DNA from: CAZVEV01 sp964625865
GTDB taxonomy: Bacteria; Planctomycetota; Phycisphaerae; SM23-33
DNA length: 48,561 nucleotides
Assembly (NCBI GenBank): GCA_964625865.1
Contig: CAZVEV010000009.1
Span: forward strand, 1-48,561
Direction: 5' to 3'
The translations under genes were made by a program, and so were the position numbers. Positions within the stretch are counted from its first letter, which is position 1; every line of letters starts with the position of its first letter. Positions 1 through 8,321 of this stretch are shown here, one piece after another. The notes beneath the pieces were generated by a model. It was given only the letters and a program-made list of their open reading frames with translations, was not told where the DNA came from and ran no database searches.

Positions 1-679
1 TGCTCGAGATGTATTCCTTGCCGGGCATGACGCGCTCGAAGCTGTGGGCCAGCAGGGGGGTGGCCTTGATCTTCCGATTGGCGAACGCCTTTTTCAGGAT
101 GGGCCAGGCCTCGAACTCCGTCGTGCCCGGCGCGACGGTCGTTTCGATCAGCACGAGGCACTTGGGCGGGATCTTCTCGCCGATGGTCCGCATCGTCGCC
201 TCGAGGGCGGACATCTCGGCCTCCCCGGTTCGCATGTCGCCCAGGTCGTGCTTCGTGTAGTCGCACTGGACGTCGACCACCACGCAGTCGGCCAGCGTGA
301 GGCAATCGCTGTTGAACGTCGCGGTGAGCGTCTTTTTCTCCAGCACGGTCCGCTCGATCATCGGGTCCACCGAGGGGTCTTCGGCTTTAACCGGCGACTC
401 GCCGCGGTTCAGCAGGGGGATCTTCCAGTAACTCCGCGTGGAGGGCCTCTGACAGCCGATGACGAACTTGCTCGGCTTGCCCTTCTTGTCCGTCGTGTCG
501 GCCACGATCGCCGCCATCACCGCCCCGACAAAGCCGACACCCATGACCACGACGATCTCCTGCCCGTCCTTGCGGGCCTTGGTCACCAGGCGTTTGAGGC
601 GCGCCATTTCCTTGGCATAGGCGTCCTTTGTGGGAATCTCGAACTGCTCACCGGCGGGGCTTACGGAGTAGAGAGTCAT
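1..679 (-). CDS. Nucleotide-sugar dehydrogenase (UDP-glucose/GDP-mannose dehydrogenase family), 3' end outside window
   Basis: The first 226 codons are present; the gene runs off the left edge. The family oxidises UDP- or GDP-sugars to uronic acids with NAD+ for exopolysaccharide or O-antigen precursors in the cytoplasm. The N-terminal NAD-binding Rossmann domain is visible: a VVVMGVGFVG nucleotide-binding loop near residue 45 and the family signature ETTVAPGTTE near residue 180. The start is the ATG at 677-679, preceded by AAAGG. About 45 residues precede the Rossmann loop, more than in typical family members, where it lies near the N-terminus. The substrate cannot be told from this part. 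Confidence 0.85.
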   Translation of the reverse strand, partial: MTLYSVSPAGEQFEIPTKDAYAKEMARLKRLVTKARKDGQEIVVVMGVGFVGAVMAAIVADTTDKKGKPSKFVIGCQRPSTRSYWKIPLLNRGESPVKAEDPSVDPMIERTVLEKKTLTATFNSDCLTLADCVVVDVQCDYTKHDLGDMRTGEAEMSALEATMRTIGEKIPPKCLVLIETTVAPGTTEFEAWPILKKAFANRKIKATPLLAHSFERVMPGKEYISS

Positions 680-928
680 GATGGTGACCTTTCGTCAACG
701 TGTAGGAGCCCGGCGATACACGGGCCCTCAGGGAATAAGATTCTTCGATACAGCACCTTATCCCGCATCGGCGTTTCGCCGCTTCCGCCATGACCCTTTT
801 CGGCGCATTTCCTGAGCGTTTTCGGGCACTTGCGGATTTCGGATTGCGGAAGGGGGACTACTCCATTTACGATTGTCGATTGAACGGCCGGACAGTTCGG
901 GGGGCAAATGCACGAGGATGGTGAGACC

Positions 929-2086
929 ATGGGTCAAGCCGAGACTGCCGCAAACGTAAGCGTCGCGACCACGCAGGTCCAGCGGGAGGCGATTTATCGG
1001 TTTCGGTACCAGGTGTATGTGGAGGAACTGAAGCGGGACTACCCCGAGGCGGACCACGAACGCAAGTGGCTGCGGGATGACGATGACGAGCGGGACTACA
1101 CGGTCAATCTGTACATGGGGCCGCTTGACAGAATCGTGGGTGTGGTGCGTCTTCTCGTCTGGCCGCCGGGCCAGGTGCCGGCCGACTACGGGCAACAGTT
1201 TTCCATGGAGATCTTCCCGGGCATCGAGGACCTCGTAACCTCGGAGATCGGCCGCCTGATGGTCAAGCCCAGCGCGCGGGGCAAGACCGTGTTCCCGTCG
1301 CTGATCAATGCGATGTACGACCACCTGGTGGCGCGGGAGTGTCAGTTGAGCTTTCTCTATTGCGTCCCGGGCCTGGTCAAGCACTATCGGCGGAACCTGG
1401 GGGCCAGACCGTACGGCGGGCGGTTGATCCAGGCCGGCTCGAGCGTGGGCATACCGATGGTGGTCATCGTCTCGGACAGCGACTACCTCGCCCGGTGTGG
1501 CGCGGTGTTCAGCGATCTCAGCAAGACGTACTTCGACGTCGCCCGGAAGCCCAGGCTCGACGTGTCTCGCTTTTCGGGCGTTCTGGAGGGCGACGCCGTC
1601 CCGATCAAGCTCGACCAGGAAGCCGTCTGGAGCCAGTTCCAGCACCAACTGCTCGCCGGCGACTCATCCGTTCCGACGTTTCTCAGTTCGCTTTCCCCCG
1701 ATGCCGTCCGGGAACTGACGACCTCGGGATTCATCCTGGACCTGTCGGCCGGCGACGTGGTGGCCAGGAGCGGCACGGAGGAGCGGGAAGTCTACGTCAT
1801 TCTGAAAGGCCTGTTCGAAGTGATCGATCAGGGGCAGAGACTGGCCATCCTCGAGAAGGGCGACCTGTTTGGTGAGATCGCGTTCTTCACCGAAGCCGGG
1901 CAGCGAAGTGCGTCCGTGCGCGCCATGAGCGGCGGACAGGTCCTGGTGCTTCGCCGCAACTTCCTCAAGGAACTGACCCGAAGCGACCCCGAAGCCGGCT
2001 TCCAGATCCTCAACAACATGGGCCGAGTGATGGCCCAGCGGATCATCGGCCTGAATCACGCCGTTCTCGCGGCCAAGCGGGGTTAG
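929..2086 (+). CDS. GNAT-fold N-acyltransferase fused to a cyclic-nucleotide-binding domain
   Basis: The protein has 385 residues from the ATG at 929 (GGTGAG just upstream); an in-frame ATG at 908 is the alternative. The N-terminal ~210 residues resemble the N-acyl-amino-acid synthase (FeeM)/autoinducer-synthase GNAT fold: IYRFRYQVYVEEL at the start, then SEIGRLMVKPSARG, the position of the acyl-CoA loop. Residues ~265-370 look like a CRP-type cNMP-binding jelly roll (SAGDVVARSG, GDLFGEIAFF). Such fusions suggest acyl transfer controlled by a cyclic nucleotide, but the ligand and acyl acceptor are unknown. A PEP-CTERM/exosortase-associated acyltransferase is another possible family. It is divergent from the dehydrogenase upstream and stands alone. 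Confidence 0.75.
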   Translation: MGQAETAANVSVATTQVQREAIYRFRYQVYVEELKRDYPEADHERKWLRDDDDERDYTVNLYMGPLDRIVGVVRLLVWPPGQVPADYGQQFSMEIFPGIEDLVTSEIGRLMVKPSARGKTVFPSLINAMYDHLVARECQLSFLYCVPGLVKHYRRNLGARPYGGRLIQAGSSVGIPMVVIVSDSDYLARCGAVFSDLSKTYFDVARKPRLDVSRFSGVLEGDAVPIKLDQEAVWSQFQHQLLAGDSSVPTFLSSLSPDAVRELTTSGFILDLSAGDVVARSGTEEREVYVILKGLFEVIDQGQRLAILEKGDLFGEIAFFTEAGQRSASVRAMSGGQVLVLRRNFLKELTRSDPEAGFQILNNMGRVMAQRIIGLNHAVLAAKRG

Positions 2087-2131
2087 ACGGGTCTACGATT
2101 GTCGGTTGCTGTTTGAGCGGTCTGGCCTACT

Positions 2132-2305
2132 GGTCCGTCCGGGTTCCGATGTACGTCGGGATCGGGCGGGTAGTGTAGAAGCGGCATCTTGCCGCTTTGA
2201 AAAGACCGCCAACGCGCGATTCGATCGCGTTATTGCAGTGCGGCAGGATGCCGCGTCTACGCCAAGACCGCCCGATCCCGACGTACATCGGGACCCGGAC
2301 GGACC
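2132..2305. repeat. Nested inverted repeat (REPIN/MITE-like) between convergent genes
   Basis: Two 38-bp arms at 2132-2169 and 2268-2305 are inverted copies with about one mismatch. Inside them is a second inverted repeat with the core GCGGCAT(C)(T/C)TGCCGC, at about 2174-2198 and 2238-2261. The unit fills the space between the acyltransferase stop (2086) and the stop of the convergent zinc-ribbon gene (2307). As RNA it would fold into a long hairpin and could end transcription in both directions. No transposase is nearby. Confidence 0.7.
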
Positions 2306-2306
2306 A

Positions 2307-2723
2307 CTAGTCCGCGCGCCAGGTCAGGGTGTCTTTTCGGCAGTGGGGGCAGATGTCGGTGGTGGGCTGGGCCGCGCTGGCGGTCAGCAGGTGGGCGTGA
2401 ATGTAGTGTTTTCGGCACCACGGGCAGCGGGCCATCAGGTAGGCGACGTTCTTGCGGCAAGAGGTGCAATTGACCGGGCGGAGGGTGGTCGGCATGCCGC
2501 CGCCGAAGGCCTCGGTTACGGTCTGGCGCCCGGTCGTCCAGCGATGGTCGCACCCGGAGCATCGGAAATGGTAGTCGCGCGGGATGTTCACCTCGCGGGG
2601 GTCCGGCGTGGCGTGGCGGCGCCAGACCCACAGACTCCCCGCAGCCGCCAACGCCGCCAGTGAGATAATCACCAGCCACTTGTGCGCCATCCCGCCGGAT
2701 TCTCGATCGGACCGAAACGTCAT
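2307..2723 (-). CDS. Membrane-anchored zinc-ribbon protein, function unknown
   Basis: The protein has 138 residues. It carries one predicted membrane helix (about residues 13-30, KWLVIISLAALAAAGSLWVW) and then three CxxC pairs (CSGC, CTSC, CPWC) plus a final CPHC, consistent with tandem zinc ribbons outside the helix. It follows the pseudopilin-like gene by 13 bases and is probably co-transcribed with it. A second in-frame ATG at 2690 would start right before the helix. No enzyme motif is seen; a role beside the pseudopilin is inferred from position only. Confidence 0.65.
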   Translation of the reverse strand: MTFRSDRESGGMAHKWLVIISLAALAAAGSLWVWRRHATPDPREVNIPRDYHFRCSGCDHRWTTGRQTVTEAFGGGMPTTLRPVNCTSCRKNVAYLMARCPWCRKHYIHAHLLTASAAQPTTDICPHCRKDTLTWRAD

Positions 2724-2736
2724 GGGAGGTGCACCT

Positions 2737-3438
2737 TCACGGCTCGAAGTAGTTCACGTGGCGCCACAGGGGGGTCTGCTGGTTGAAGGTGGCCCCCTTA
2801 ACGACCTCGATATGTCCGTCGAAGAACGACATGCGTCCCCGTCCGAAGTGGCGTTCGGTGATCAGGTCCCACGAGTTGGGGATCACGTAGGCGTCGTTGA
2901 AGGGCGAGAACTCGGCCTCCTCGAAGAGCATGAGGGTGGATTCCGGGCGGGGCATCCGGCTGCGCTTGGGATACCCACTGGGTCCAACGTGCTGGATCTG
3001 CCCGTTTCGGGTGTAGCTGAAGGTCGCCGGCTTGATGGCCAGGCTGGCCGGGGGCGTACGGCGGCCGGTGTCGGCGGGGCAGGTGAAGGCATCCGGCATG
3101 TCGTCCATATAGTCGCCGACGATCAGGATGCTCTGGTCCGGAATCGTGCCAATGTTCGGCCAGCCGGGAATGCCCCGCAGACTGCCCGCCTGGGGGTACT
3201 CCGTGGTCAGGTAGTCGCGGGCGCGGCACATGAAGCCGCCGTTGTCGGCCGCGTAGGCCGTGTCGGCTACGTGGAGCTGCTCGAGCCTCGTGCCGCACGT
3301 GATCAGGCGCCCGAAGTCCATCGCATGGTGCAGCGACGGGGCGAGAATGGTCAGCAGGAGGGCGATGATCGCTATCACGACGAGCAGTTCGGGGAGAGTG
3401 AAGCCCCGTCGAGAGGTTCGTGCACAGGTATCGGCCAT
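2737..3438 (-). CDS. Type II secretion/type IV pseudopilin-like protein (planctomycete H-X9-DG type)
   Basis: The protein has 233 residues. The N-terminus has a prepilin cleavage and methylation motif, RRGFTLPELLVVIAIIALL, with Phe after the Gly cut site and Glu at +5, followed by a hydrophobic helix that serves as both anchor and assembly surface. Near the C-terminus H-FGRGRMSFF-DG matches the H-X9-DG motif of the large planctomycete pseudopilin-like families. These proteins are processed by prepilin peptidase at the inner membrane; individual roles are mostly unknown. It leads a probable two-gene unit with the zinc-ribbon gene. Confidence 0.85.
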   Translation of the reverse strand: MADTCARTSRRGFTLPELLVVIAIIALLLTILAPSLHHAMDFGRLITCGTRLEQLHVADTAYAADNGGFMCRARDYLTTEYPQAGSLRGIPGWPNIGTIPDQSILIVGDYMDDMPDAFTCPADTGRRTPPASLAIKPATFSYTRNGQIQHVGPSGYPKRSRMPRPESTLMLFEEAEFSPFNDAYVIPNSWDLITERHFGRGRMSFFDGHIEVVKGATFNQQTPLWRHVNYFEP

Positions 3439-3553
3439 CTGTCACCGCCTTCAGACATCACGTGTTTGGCCCGACCCGGACAGCCCCAACCGCGCAGCCG
3501 ACGGACTGCCCACCCTAAGCGGTAGCCCAAGGCCACCACGGCCAACTGCCATA

Positions 3554-3559
3554 ATTATA
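3554..3559 (-). promoter_or_regulatory. Candidate -10 element for the pseudopilin unit
   Basis: A perfect TATAAT in the context GGTTATAAT reads on the minus strand about 115 bases before the pseudopilin start. No good -35 box is seen 17 bases upstream, so this is a weak call. Confidence 0.35.
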
Positions 3560-3584
3560 ACCGTACGCAGAGCGGCGGAGCACG

Positions 3585-4412
3585 CTATTTCTTCTGTTTG
3601 TATATCCGCACGTAGTCGACCAGGTACTTCTGGGGCAGGATCTTGTCGTCCATCGGACCGCCCCAGGAGCCGCCCAGGGCGAGGTTGATCAGCAGATAGT
3701 GCGGCCTGCGGAAGGGGTTGTCGGCGCCCTTGCCCGCGCGGTCTATCGGGAACGTGTGGAACTTGACCTTGTCGAAATAGAAGTCGATCCGGTCCGGGAA
3801 CCACTCGATGGCATAGACGTGGAAGCCGTCGTACGGCGCCTTGGTCTTGTGCCTGCCGGCCATCGACCTGTGCTTGCCGTCCACCGCGTAGTGTGCATTG
3901 CCGTGCACCCTGTGCGGGTCCTTGCCCACGTACTCCATGATGTCGATCTCGCCGCAGCGAGGCCAGCGGTTGACCGACCGGTCGACGCCCAGCGTCCAGA
4001 TGGCCGGCCAGACGCCCTTGCCCTTCGGCAGCTTGGCGCGGACCTCGATTCGCCCGTACCGGAAACTGAACTTGCCCCGCGTGATCAGGCTAGCCGCCGT
4101 GTAGTCGGCGTGCTTGCGGTTCTTGCGCCGGTCTTTCGAGCCGGCCTTGTACTTCGGGTTCGGGTACTTCTCCTTGCGCCCCGTGATCACGAGCATGCCG
4201 CCGGTGACCACCGCGTTTTCCGCCCGCCGGCGCGTGTAGTACTGCAACTCGTTGTTGCGGACCCACCCCTCCTCGTAGTCCCACTTTTTCGCATCCGGCA
4301 GGCCGGGCGTATTGAACTCGTCGGACCAGACAAGCTCCCAAGGCCTCGCCGCCTGCGCGCCGGCGGTCAGGGCCAGAATGGTTACGAGAATCAACATCGC
4401 AAACCTGTTCAT
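3585..4412 (-). CDS. Secreted family 16 glycoside hydrolase (beta-glucanase/laminarinase-like)
   Basis: The protein has 275 residues with a signal peptide (MNRFAMLILVTILALTAGA, cleaved near AQA). It cleaves beta-1,3 or mixed-linkage glucans, or a related galactan, outside the cytoplasm. The GH16 active site EIDIME is present, with Glu155 as nucleophile, Asp157, and Glu160 as acid/base. Other family patches are WSDEFN, YTAASLITRGKFSFRYGRIEVRAK (spread over residues ~113-135), WPAIWTLG, and the C-terminal VDYVRIYK strand. Length is that of a single catalytic domain with no carbohydrate-binding module. The start at 4412 has AAGGAG seven bases upstream; the in-frame codons before it have no such site. 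The exact substrate is not resolved. Confidence 0.92.
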   Translation of the reverse strand: MNRFAMLILVTILALTAGAQAARPWELVWSDEFNTPGLPDAKKWDYEEGWVRNNELQYYTRRRAENAVVTGGMLVITGRKEKYPNPKYKAGSKDRRKNRKHADYTAASLITRGKFSFRYGRIEVRAKLPKGKGVWPAIWTLGVDRSVNRWPRCGEIDIMEYVGKDPHRVHGNAHYAVDGKHRSMAGRHKTKAPYDGFHVYAIEWFPDRIDFYFDKVKFHTFPIDRAGKGADNPFRRPHYLLINLALGGSWGGPMDDKILPQKYLVDYVRIYKQKK

Positions 4413-4464
4413 GGTCTTACTCCTTGAGTCCAAGTAGATGTTCCCGAGCGGGCCATATCAAGGA

Positions 4465-5808
4465 TCAACCGATTCCGTAGGACAGACGGCGGAGCAGAGC
4501 GCCGACGGACCGCATCAGGCCGAACCGGGCCAGTCGGGCCGTCAGGGAACCGAACTTACGGTAGCAGAGGTTAAACAGCAGGTAAGGCGCCCTCCGCCGT
4601 GGGTCGTCGGGCAGACGTTTGAGGATGCTCTTGAACGAGTAGAACTCGCGGTAGGCCCGGAGGTAGCCTTCCCGCAACTGCTCGGGGGACATCTGCTTCG
4701 GCTGGAAGACCACGTGCGATGTGTTGTAGCGGCTCCAGTCACGATCGATGATGCGGCCCTGGGCGTCCAGCTGCTCGTACAGCGTCGTGCCCGGATACGG
4801 CGTGAGGATGTGGGCGGTCATCGTTTCGACCTTGTTGGCCGTCAGCCAGGCCACCGTGCTATCGAAGACGTCCTGCCCATCGTGGTCGAAACCGAACGCC
4901 ATGGAGGCGTTGACCATGATCCCCCGGGCGTGCAGGTCGCCGATCAGTCGTTCATAGCGCGCCGTATCATTCTGTCGCTTGTTCACGCTGTGGACCGATG
5001 CGGAGTTGATCGACTCGAATCCGATGAACAGGCTGCGACAGCCTGACCGGGCCATTGCGTCCATAAGGTCCGGATGGGCTCCCAGGTTTGCCGACACCGC
5101 CGCATGCCACGTGATGCCCAGAGGGTTGATAGCCGCGATGAGCTTCCGCGTCCAGTCGATGTTACCGATCAGGTTGTCATCCACGAACATGATCTGACGG
5201 CTTTGCAGGTGGGTGATCTCGGCAAGGACGTTGGCGACGGGCCGATTCCTGTAGTGATGAACATGGCCGTTGCTGTTGTAGCAGAAGTCGCACTGGAACG
5301 GACAGCCGCGGCTGGCGACGACCACATTCGTGTAGAGGTACTGCGAGCGGTCCAGCTTGCCCCAGGCAGGTATCGGCGTCTTGGCCATGTCCGTCGGGGT
5401 CGGGTTGAAGTACCGGCGCCGCAATACCCCGTTGCCCGCGTCGGCCAGGATGCCCTCCCACAGGTCCTCGGCCTCCCCGATACAGACCGAATCGCCGTGC
5501 ATCAGCGCCTCGTGTGGATTGGCGCTGGCGTGGATTCCGCCCAGGATCACCGGCACGCCCAGGTTGCGATAGCGCGATGCAATGCCGTAGGCTCGATTGG
5601 CCGTGTCCACGTTGACCGTGATGCCCACCAGGTCAGGCCGGTCGTCGTATCGCAGCGGGCGGACGTTCTCGTCGGCGACGGTTACGTGGTGTCTGTCGGG
5701 TGTCAGGGCCGCGAGAACAAGCAGCGGGATGGCGGGGGCCATCCTCCGTTTGTAGTCCGAATCCATCGGCCGAAGGCTCATCCTCGGCGAGATCAGCTTG
5801 ATTCTCAT
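4465..5808 (-). CDS. B12-binding-type radical SAM protein
   Basis: The protein has 447 residues. Residues ~1-130 form a cobalamin-binding-like Rossmann region (DLVGITVNVDTA, VPVILGGIHAS), without an obvious DxHxxG lower-ligand motif. The radical SAM core follows, with CxxxCxxC at Cys169, Cys173 and Cys176 (RGCPFQCDFC) binding the 4Fe-4S cluster that cleaves S-adenosylmethionine. Later patches MFVDDN, GFES and LTPYPGTTLYEQL fit the BchE/hopanoid/methyltransferase-like subgroup. The substrate is unknown; lipid or tetrapyrrole modification is typical of relatives. The chosen ATG is where family similarity begins (MRIKLISPR). The gene stands alone. Confidence 0.85.
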   Translation of the reverse strand: MRIKLISPRMSLRPMDSDYKRRMAPAIPLLVLAALTPDRHHVTVADENVRPLRYDDRPDLVGITVNVDTANRAYGIASRYRNLGVPVILGGIHASANPHEALMHGDSVCIGEAEDLWEGILADAGNGVLRRRYFNPTPTDMAKTPIPAWGKLDRSQYLYTNVVVASRGCPFQCDFCYNSNGHVHHYRNRPVANVLAEITHLQSRQIMFVDDNLIGNIDWTRKLIAAINPLGITWHAAVSANLGAHPDLMDAMARSGCRSLFIGFESINSASVHSVNKRQNDTARYERLIGDLHARGIMVNASMAFGFDHDGQDVFDSTVAWLTANKVETMTAHILTPYPGTTLYEQLDAQGRIIDRDWSRYNTSHVVFQPKQMSPEQLREGYLRAYREFYSFKSILKRLPDDPRRRAPYLLFNLCYRKFGSLTARLARFGLMRSVGALLRRLSYGIG

Positions 5809-5933
5809 CGACGAAGGCACTGTCTCGGTCTCCCTGCGTACCGCTGTCCCGCTTGTCCCGCATAGCCATCGTGCACAGCCCGAGGGGTATGTCAAGGCAG
5901 AGGCAGCGGGGTGAGCGTGATCTGTCAGGCGGC

Positions 5934-6221
5934 TTTTGCTTCGTGTGGCGGGCTGTCTCCGACAAGCGCTACACCTACGCGATCTACCTGCGGGACAAAT
6001 CCGAACTGCTGTTCGACAACCAGGCCGATCCGTGGCAGATGACGAACCTCGTCACCGACGCCGCCCACGCCGCCACGCTCGCCCGCCTCCGCAGCCAGAT
6101 GGCCGCCAGGATGAAGTCGCTGAACGACACGTTCGAGACATGCTCCTGGTATCGCGACAAGTGGACCGACGGCAAGCGGAATATCATCGCTTGGGCACGG
6201 GGGGAGTTTCCGACGGCGTGA
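5934..6221 (+). pseudogene. Sulfatase C-terminal remnant
   Basis: The frame ending at 6221 encodes the typical last ~90 residues of planctomycete arylsulfatases: WRAVSDKRYTYAIYL, then ELLFDNQADPWQMTNLV, and a C-terminal helix. The catalytic N-terminal domain with its CxPSR formylglycine site is absent. Upstream is only the divergent radical SAM gene. An in-frame ATG at 5853 exists but codes for unrelated residues, so this is read as a decayed or truncated gene rather than a working protein. Confidence 0.65.
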
Positions 6222-6260
6222 GGGGCACTGCGTCGGCGTTGTTGGGGCCTGGCGGCCCTC

Positions 6261-6293
6261 ATGGCCACTGAAGTGGCCATGCCCTGAGTGGGC
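6261..6293. terminator. Paired hairpins after the sulfatase remnant
   Basis: ATGGCCAC-TGAA-GTGGCCAT at 6261-6280 forms a perfect 8-bp stem with a 4-base loop. It is followed at once by a short GCCC/GGGC hairpin at 6281-6293. There is no T-run, so termination is only possible, not shown. It lies between convergent reading frames. Confidence 0.35.
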
Positions 6294-6308
6294 AGGCGGG
6301 TGGTTTGG

Positions 6309-6473
6309 CTACTTTCGGCGCCGGCGAGTCAGGGCCAGGGACCCCAAGGCCAGGATAGTCAGGACCGCCGGTTCGGGGACGAAGTTGTTGCCGCTCAGGT
6401 CAAGGACAAGACGGCACGCAGTCGGCCAAGGTCCATAAACGCCCTCTAGCCGCATGCCGCGCCTTTGGACCAT
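6309..6473 (-). pseudogene. Orphan PEP-CTERM sorting-signal fragment
   Basis: A 54-codon frame (ATG at 6471-6473) ends with VPEPAVLTILALGSLALTRR and more basic residues. This is a textbook PEP-CTERM tail: the VPEP motif, a hydrophobic helix, and an Arg-rich end recognised by exosortase. Almost nothing precedes it, so the passenger protein is missing. It follows nqrF by about 110 bases. It is probably the stump of a deleted surface-protein gene; it also shows that the host lineage has or had an exosortase system. Confidence 0.6.
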
Positions 6474-6583
6474 GCTTACCCCTTCGGCCGAGAGATCGTC
6501 GCTTAGGCCGCGGCCTCGTGCGTGCCAGGGGGGTCGGCTGGGCGGGAAGGGGCCTCCACGCCCTGGCGCCCGACGGCGGGGCG

Positions 6584-7675
6584 TCAGAACTTGTCGTAGA
6601 AGATGTCCTCTTCCCTGAGCCCCTTGTCTTCGAGGACGCGCATGACCGCGTCGATCATCAGCGGCGGGCCGCACAGGAAGGCCTGACGCCTCACGCCGGC
6701 TTCGAGGTACTTGTCGACCGACAGGTGGATAAAGCCCGTCTCGCCGTCCCACTGCTCGCCTTCCTTCAGCGGATCCGACAGGGCGTAGACGACCTGGAAG
6801 TTCGGGTGCTTGCGGGCCAGCTCGCGGTACTGGTCGAGGTAGAACACGTCGTCGGTGGTGCGACAGCCGAAGAACAGCCAGCAGCTCCGGTCCGGCCAGC
6901 GGTCGTACAGCGAGAAGATGATGTTCCGCATGGGGGCCATCCCCGACCCGCCGCCGACGCAGATGATCTCGACGGCCGGGTCCTCGTCGAGGTAGAACTC
7001 GCCGTACGGCCCGGTGAAGATCAGCTCGTCGCCCGGCTGAACGGTGTGGAGGTAGGTCGAGCCGATGCCTCCGGGCACGAGGCGGACGACCAGTTCGACG
7101 GCGCCGGTCTCGTAGGCGGGGGAGCTGATGGAGTAGGCGCGGAAGACCGGCCCGTCGGGCGAGGGGGCCTGGATCTGCACGTACGTGCCCGGCCTCTGGG
7201 AGATCTCCGCCGGCTCGACCAGCGCCAGGCGCAGCTCCCGCATGTCGCCGGTCAGGGCCGCGGCGCTTTCGAGCGTCGACGTGAAGAGCTTGACGTTGAG
7301 CAGCTCCTCGGGGATGCGAATGCGGATGTCTTCGCGGATCTTGACCTGGCAGGCCAGCCGCACGCCGCCCCGGGCCTCCTTGCGGGTCAGGTAGGGCGTC
7401 TCGGTGGGCAGCACGGGCCCGCCGCCGGACAGGACGGTGACCTTGCAGTACGCGCACGAGCCTCGCCCCCCGCAGGCCGACGGGATGAACACCTTCTCGC
7501 CGTTGAGGCCCGAGAGCAGGGTCTGGCCCCCGTCGACGTCCAGGACGCGCTCAGCGGCGTTGATGTCGACCTGGCAGACGCCATAGTTGACCAGAAGGCG
7601 CTCGGCCACCGTCAACACGACGGCCAGCCCCACCAGCACGCCCACGAAAGTTATGATGGTCCAGAGGTAAATCAT
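6584..7675 (-). CDS. nqrF: Na+-translocating NADH:quinone reductase subunit F
   Basis: The protein has 363 residues and is the electron-entry subunit: it takes hydride from NADH onto FAD and passes electrons through a 2Fe-2S centre to the membrane subunits. Order: one N-terminal membrane helix (~4-27), a ferredoxin domain with ligands Cys68, Cys74, Cys77 and Cys109 (SACGGRGSCAYC), an FAD domain with RAYSISS, and an NAD(P)H domain with GGGSGMAPMR and a CGPP motif. It is about 40 residues shorter than Vibrio NqrF. It is the last gene of the six-gene operon, ten bases after nqrE. Rnf operons have RnfB here instead, so NqrF marks the complex as Nqr-type. Confidence 0.93.
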   Translation of the reverse strand: MIYLWTIITFVGVLVGLAVVLTVAERLLVNYGVCQVDINAAERVLDVDGGQTLLSGLNGEKVFIPSACGGRGSCAYCKVTVLSGGGPVLPTETPYLTRKEARGGVRLACQVKIREDIRIRIPEELLNVKLFTSTLESAAALTGDMRELRLALVEPAEISQRPGTYVQIQAPSPDGPVFRAYSISSPAYETGAVELVVRLVPGGIGSTYLHTVQPGDELIFTGPYGEFYLDEDPAVEIICVGGGSGMAPMRNIIFSLYDRWPDRSCWLFFGCRTTDDVFYLDQYRELARKHPNFQVVYALSDPLKEGEQWDGETGFIHLSVDKYLEAGVRRQAFLCGPPLMIDAVMRVLEDKGLREEDIFYDKF

Positions 7676-7685
7676 CTCCGAAGCC

Positions 7686-8321
7686 CTACTGTATCGTCAC
7701 CATGCCCGCAAAGCCCATGAACGCCATCGCCATCACGCCGGTGATAATCATGGCTACCGCGACGCCCTGGAACGGGCGCGGGACGTTGCTGTAGCCCATC
7801 TTCTTCTGCAGCCCGGCCATCAGCACGATCGCCAGTGCCCACCCCACGCCCGCGCCGAAGCCGAACCCGACGGTCTGGGCGAACGTGTACTTGCGGATCA
7901 CGAAGAACAGCGACGCGCCCAGGATCGCGCAGTTGACGGTGATCAGGGGCAGGAAGATACCCAGCGCGTAGTACAGCGTCGGGCTGAACCGCTCGACGAA
8001 CATCTCGACGAACTGCACGAAGGCGGCGATGACGGCGATGAAGATGATGAACGTCACGTGCGTCAGGTCCATGGCGACCAGCGGGGCGGCGCGGCCCAGC
8101 GCGGCAGCCTCCTTGGCGGAGATCAGCACGCCGTAGTAGATCCCGTAGTTCAGCACGGTAGTGCAGGTCAGCACGAAGATGACCGCCGCCCCGAGCCCCA
8201 CCGCCGTGCGGATCTGCTTCGAACAGGCCAGGAACGAGCACATCCCCAGGAAGTTCGACAGGAGGATGTTGTTGGTGAAGATCGCGGCAATCAGGATGAC
8301 CCATGCGGAGGTTTCAGTCAC
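7686..8321 (-). CDS. nqrE: Na+-translocating NADH:quinone reductase subunit E
   Basis: The protein has 211 residues with six predicted membrane helices. Together with NqrD it forms the pseudo-symmetric core that holds an intramembrane iron centre and the ion path. The conserved Cys28 in NNILLSNFLGMCSF and the Cys in ITVNCAILG match the iron ligands known in the Vibrio enzyme. GFGFGAGVGWALAIV and the SNVPRPFQG loop favour NqrE over RnfA. It starts with GTG at 8321, GAGGAG eight bases upstream, and overlaps nqrD by GTGA. Confidence 0.93.
   Translation of the reverse strand: MTETSAWVILIAAIFTNNILLSNFLGMCSFLACSKQIRTAVGLGAAVIFVLTCTTVLNYGIYYGVLISAKEAAALGRAAPLVAMDLTHVTFIIFIAVIAAFVQFVEMFVERFSPTLYYALGIFLPLITVNCAILGASLFFVIRKYTFAQTVGFGFGAGVGWALAIVLMAGLQKKMGYSNVPRPFQGVAVAMIITGVMAMAFMGFAGMVTIQ

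Noticed and set aside
44..793. Plus-strand frame over the dehydrogenase
   Set aside because: The minus strand encodes a clear Rossmann dehydrogenase; the plus frame is its shadow.
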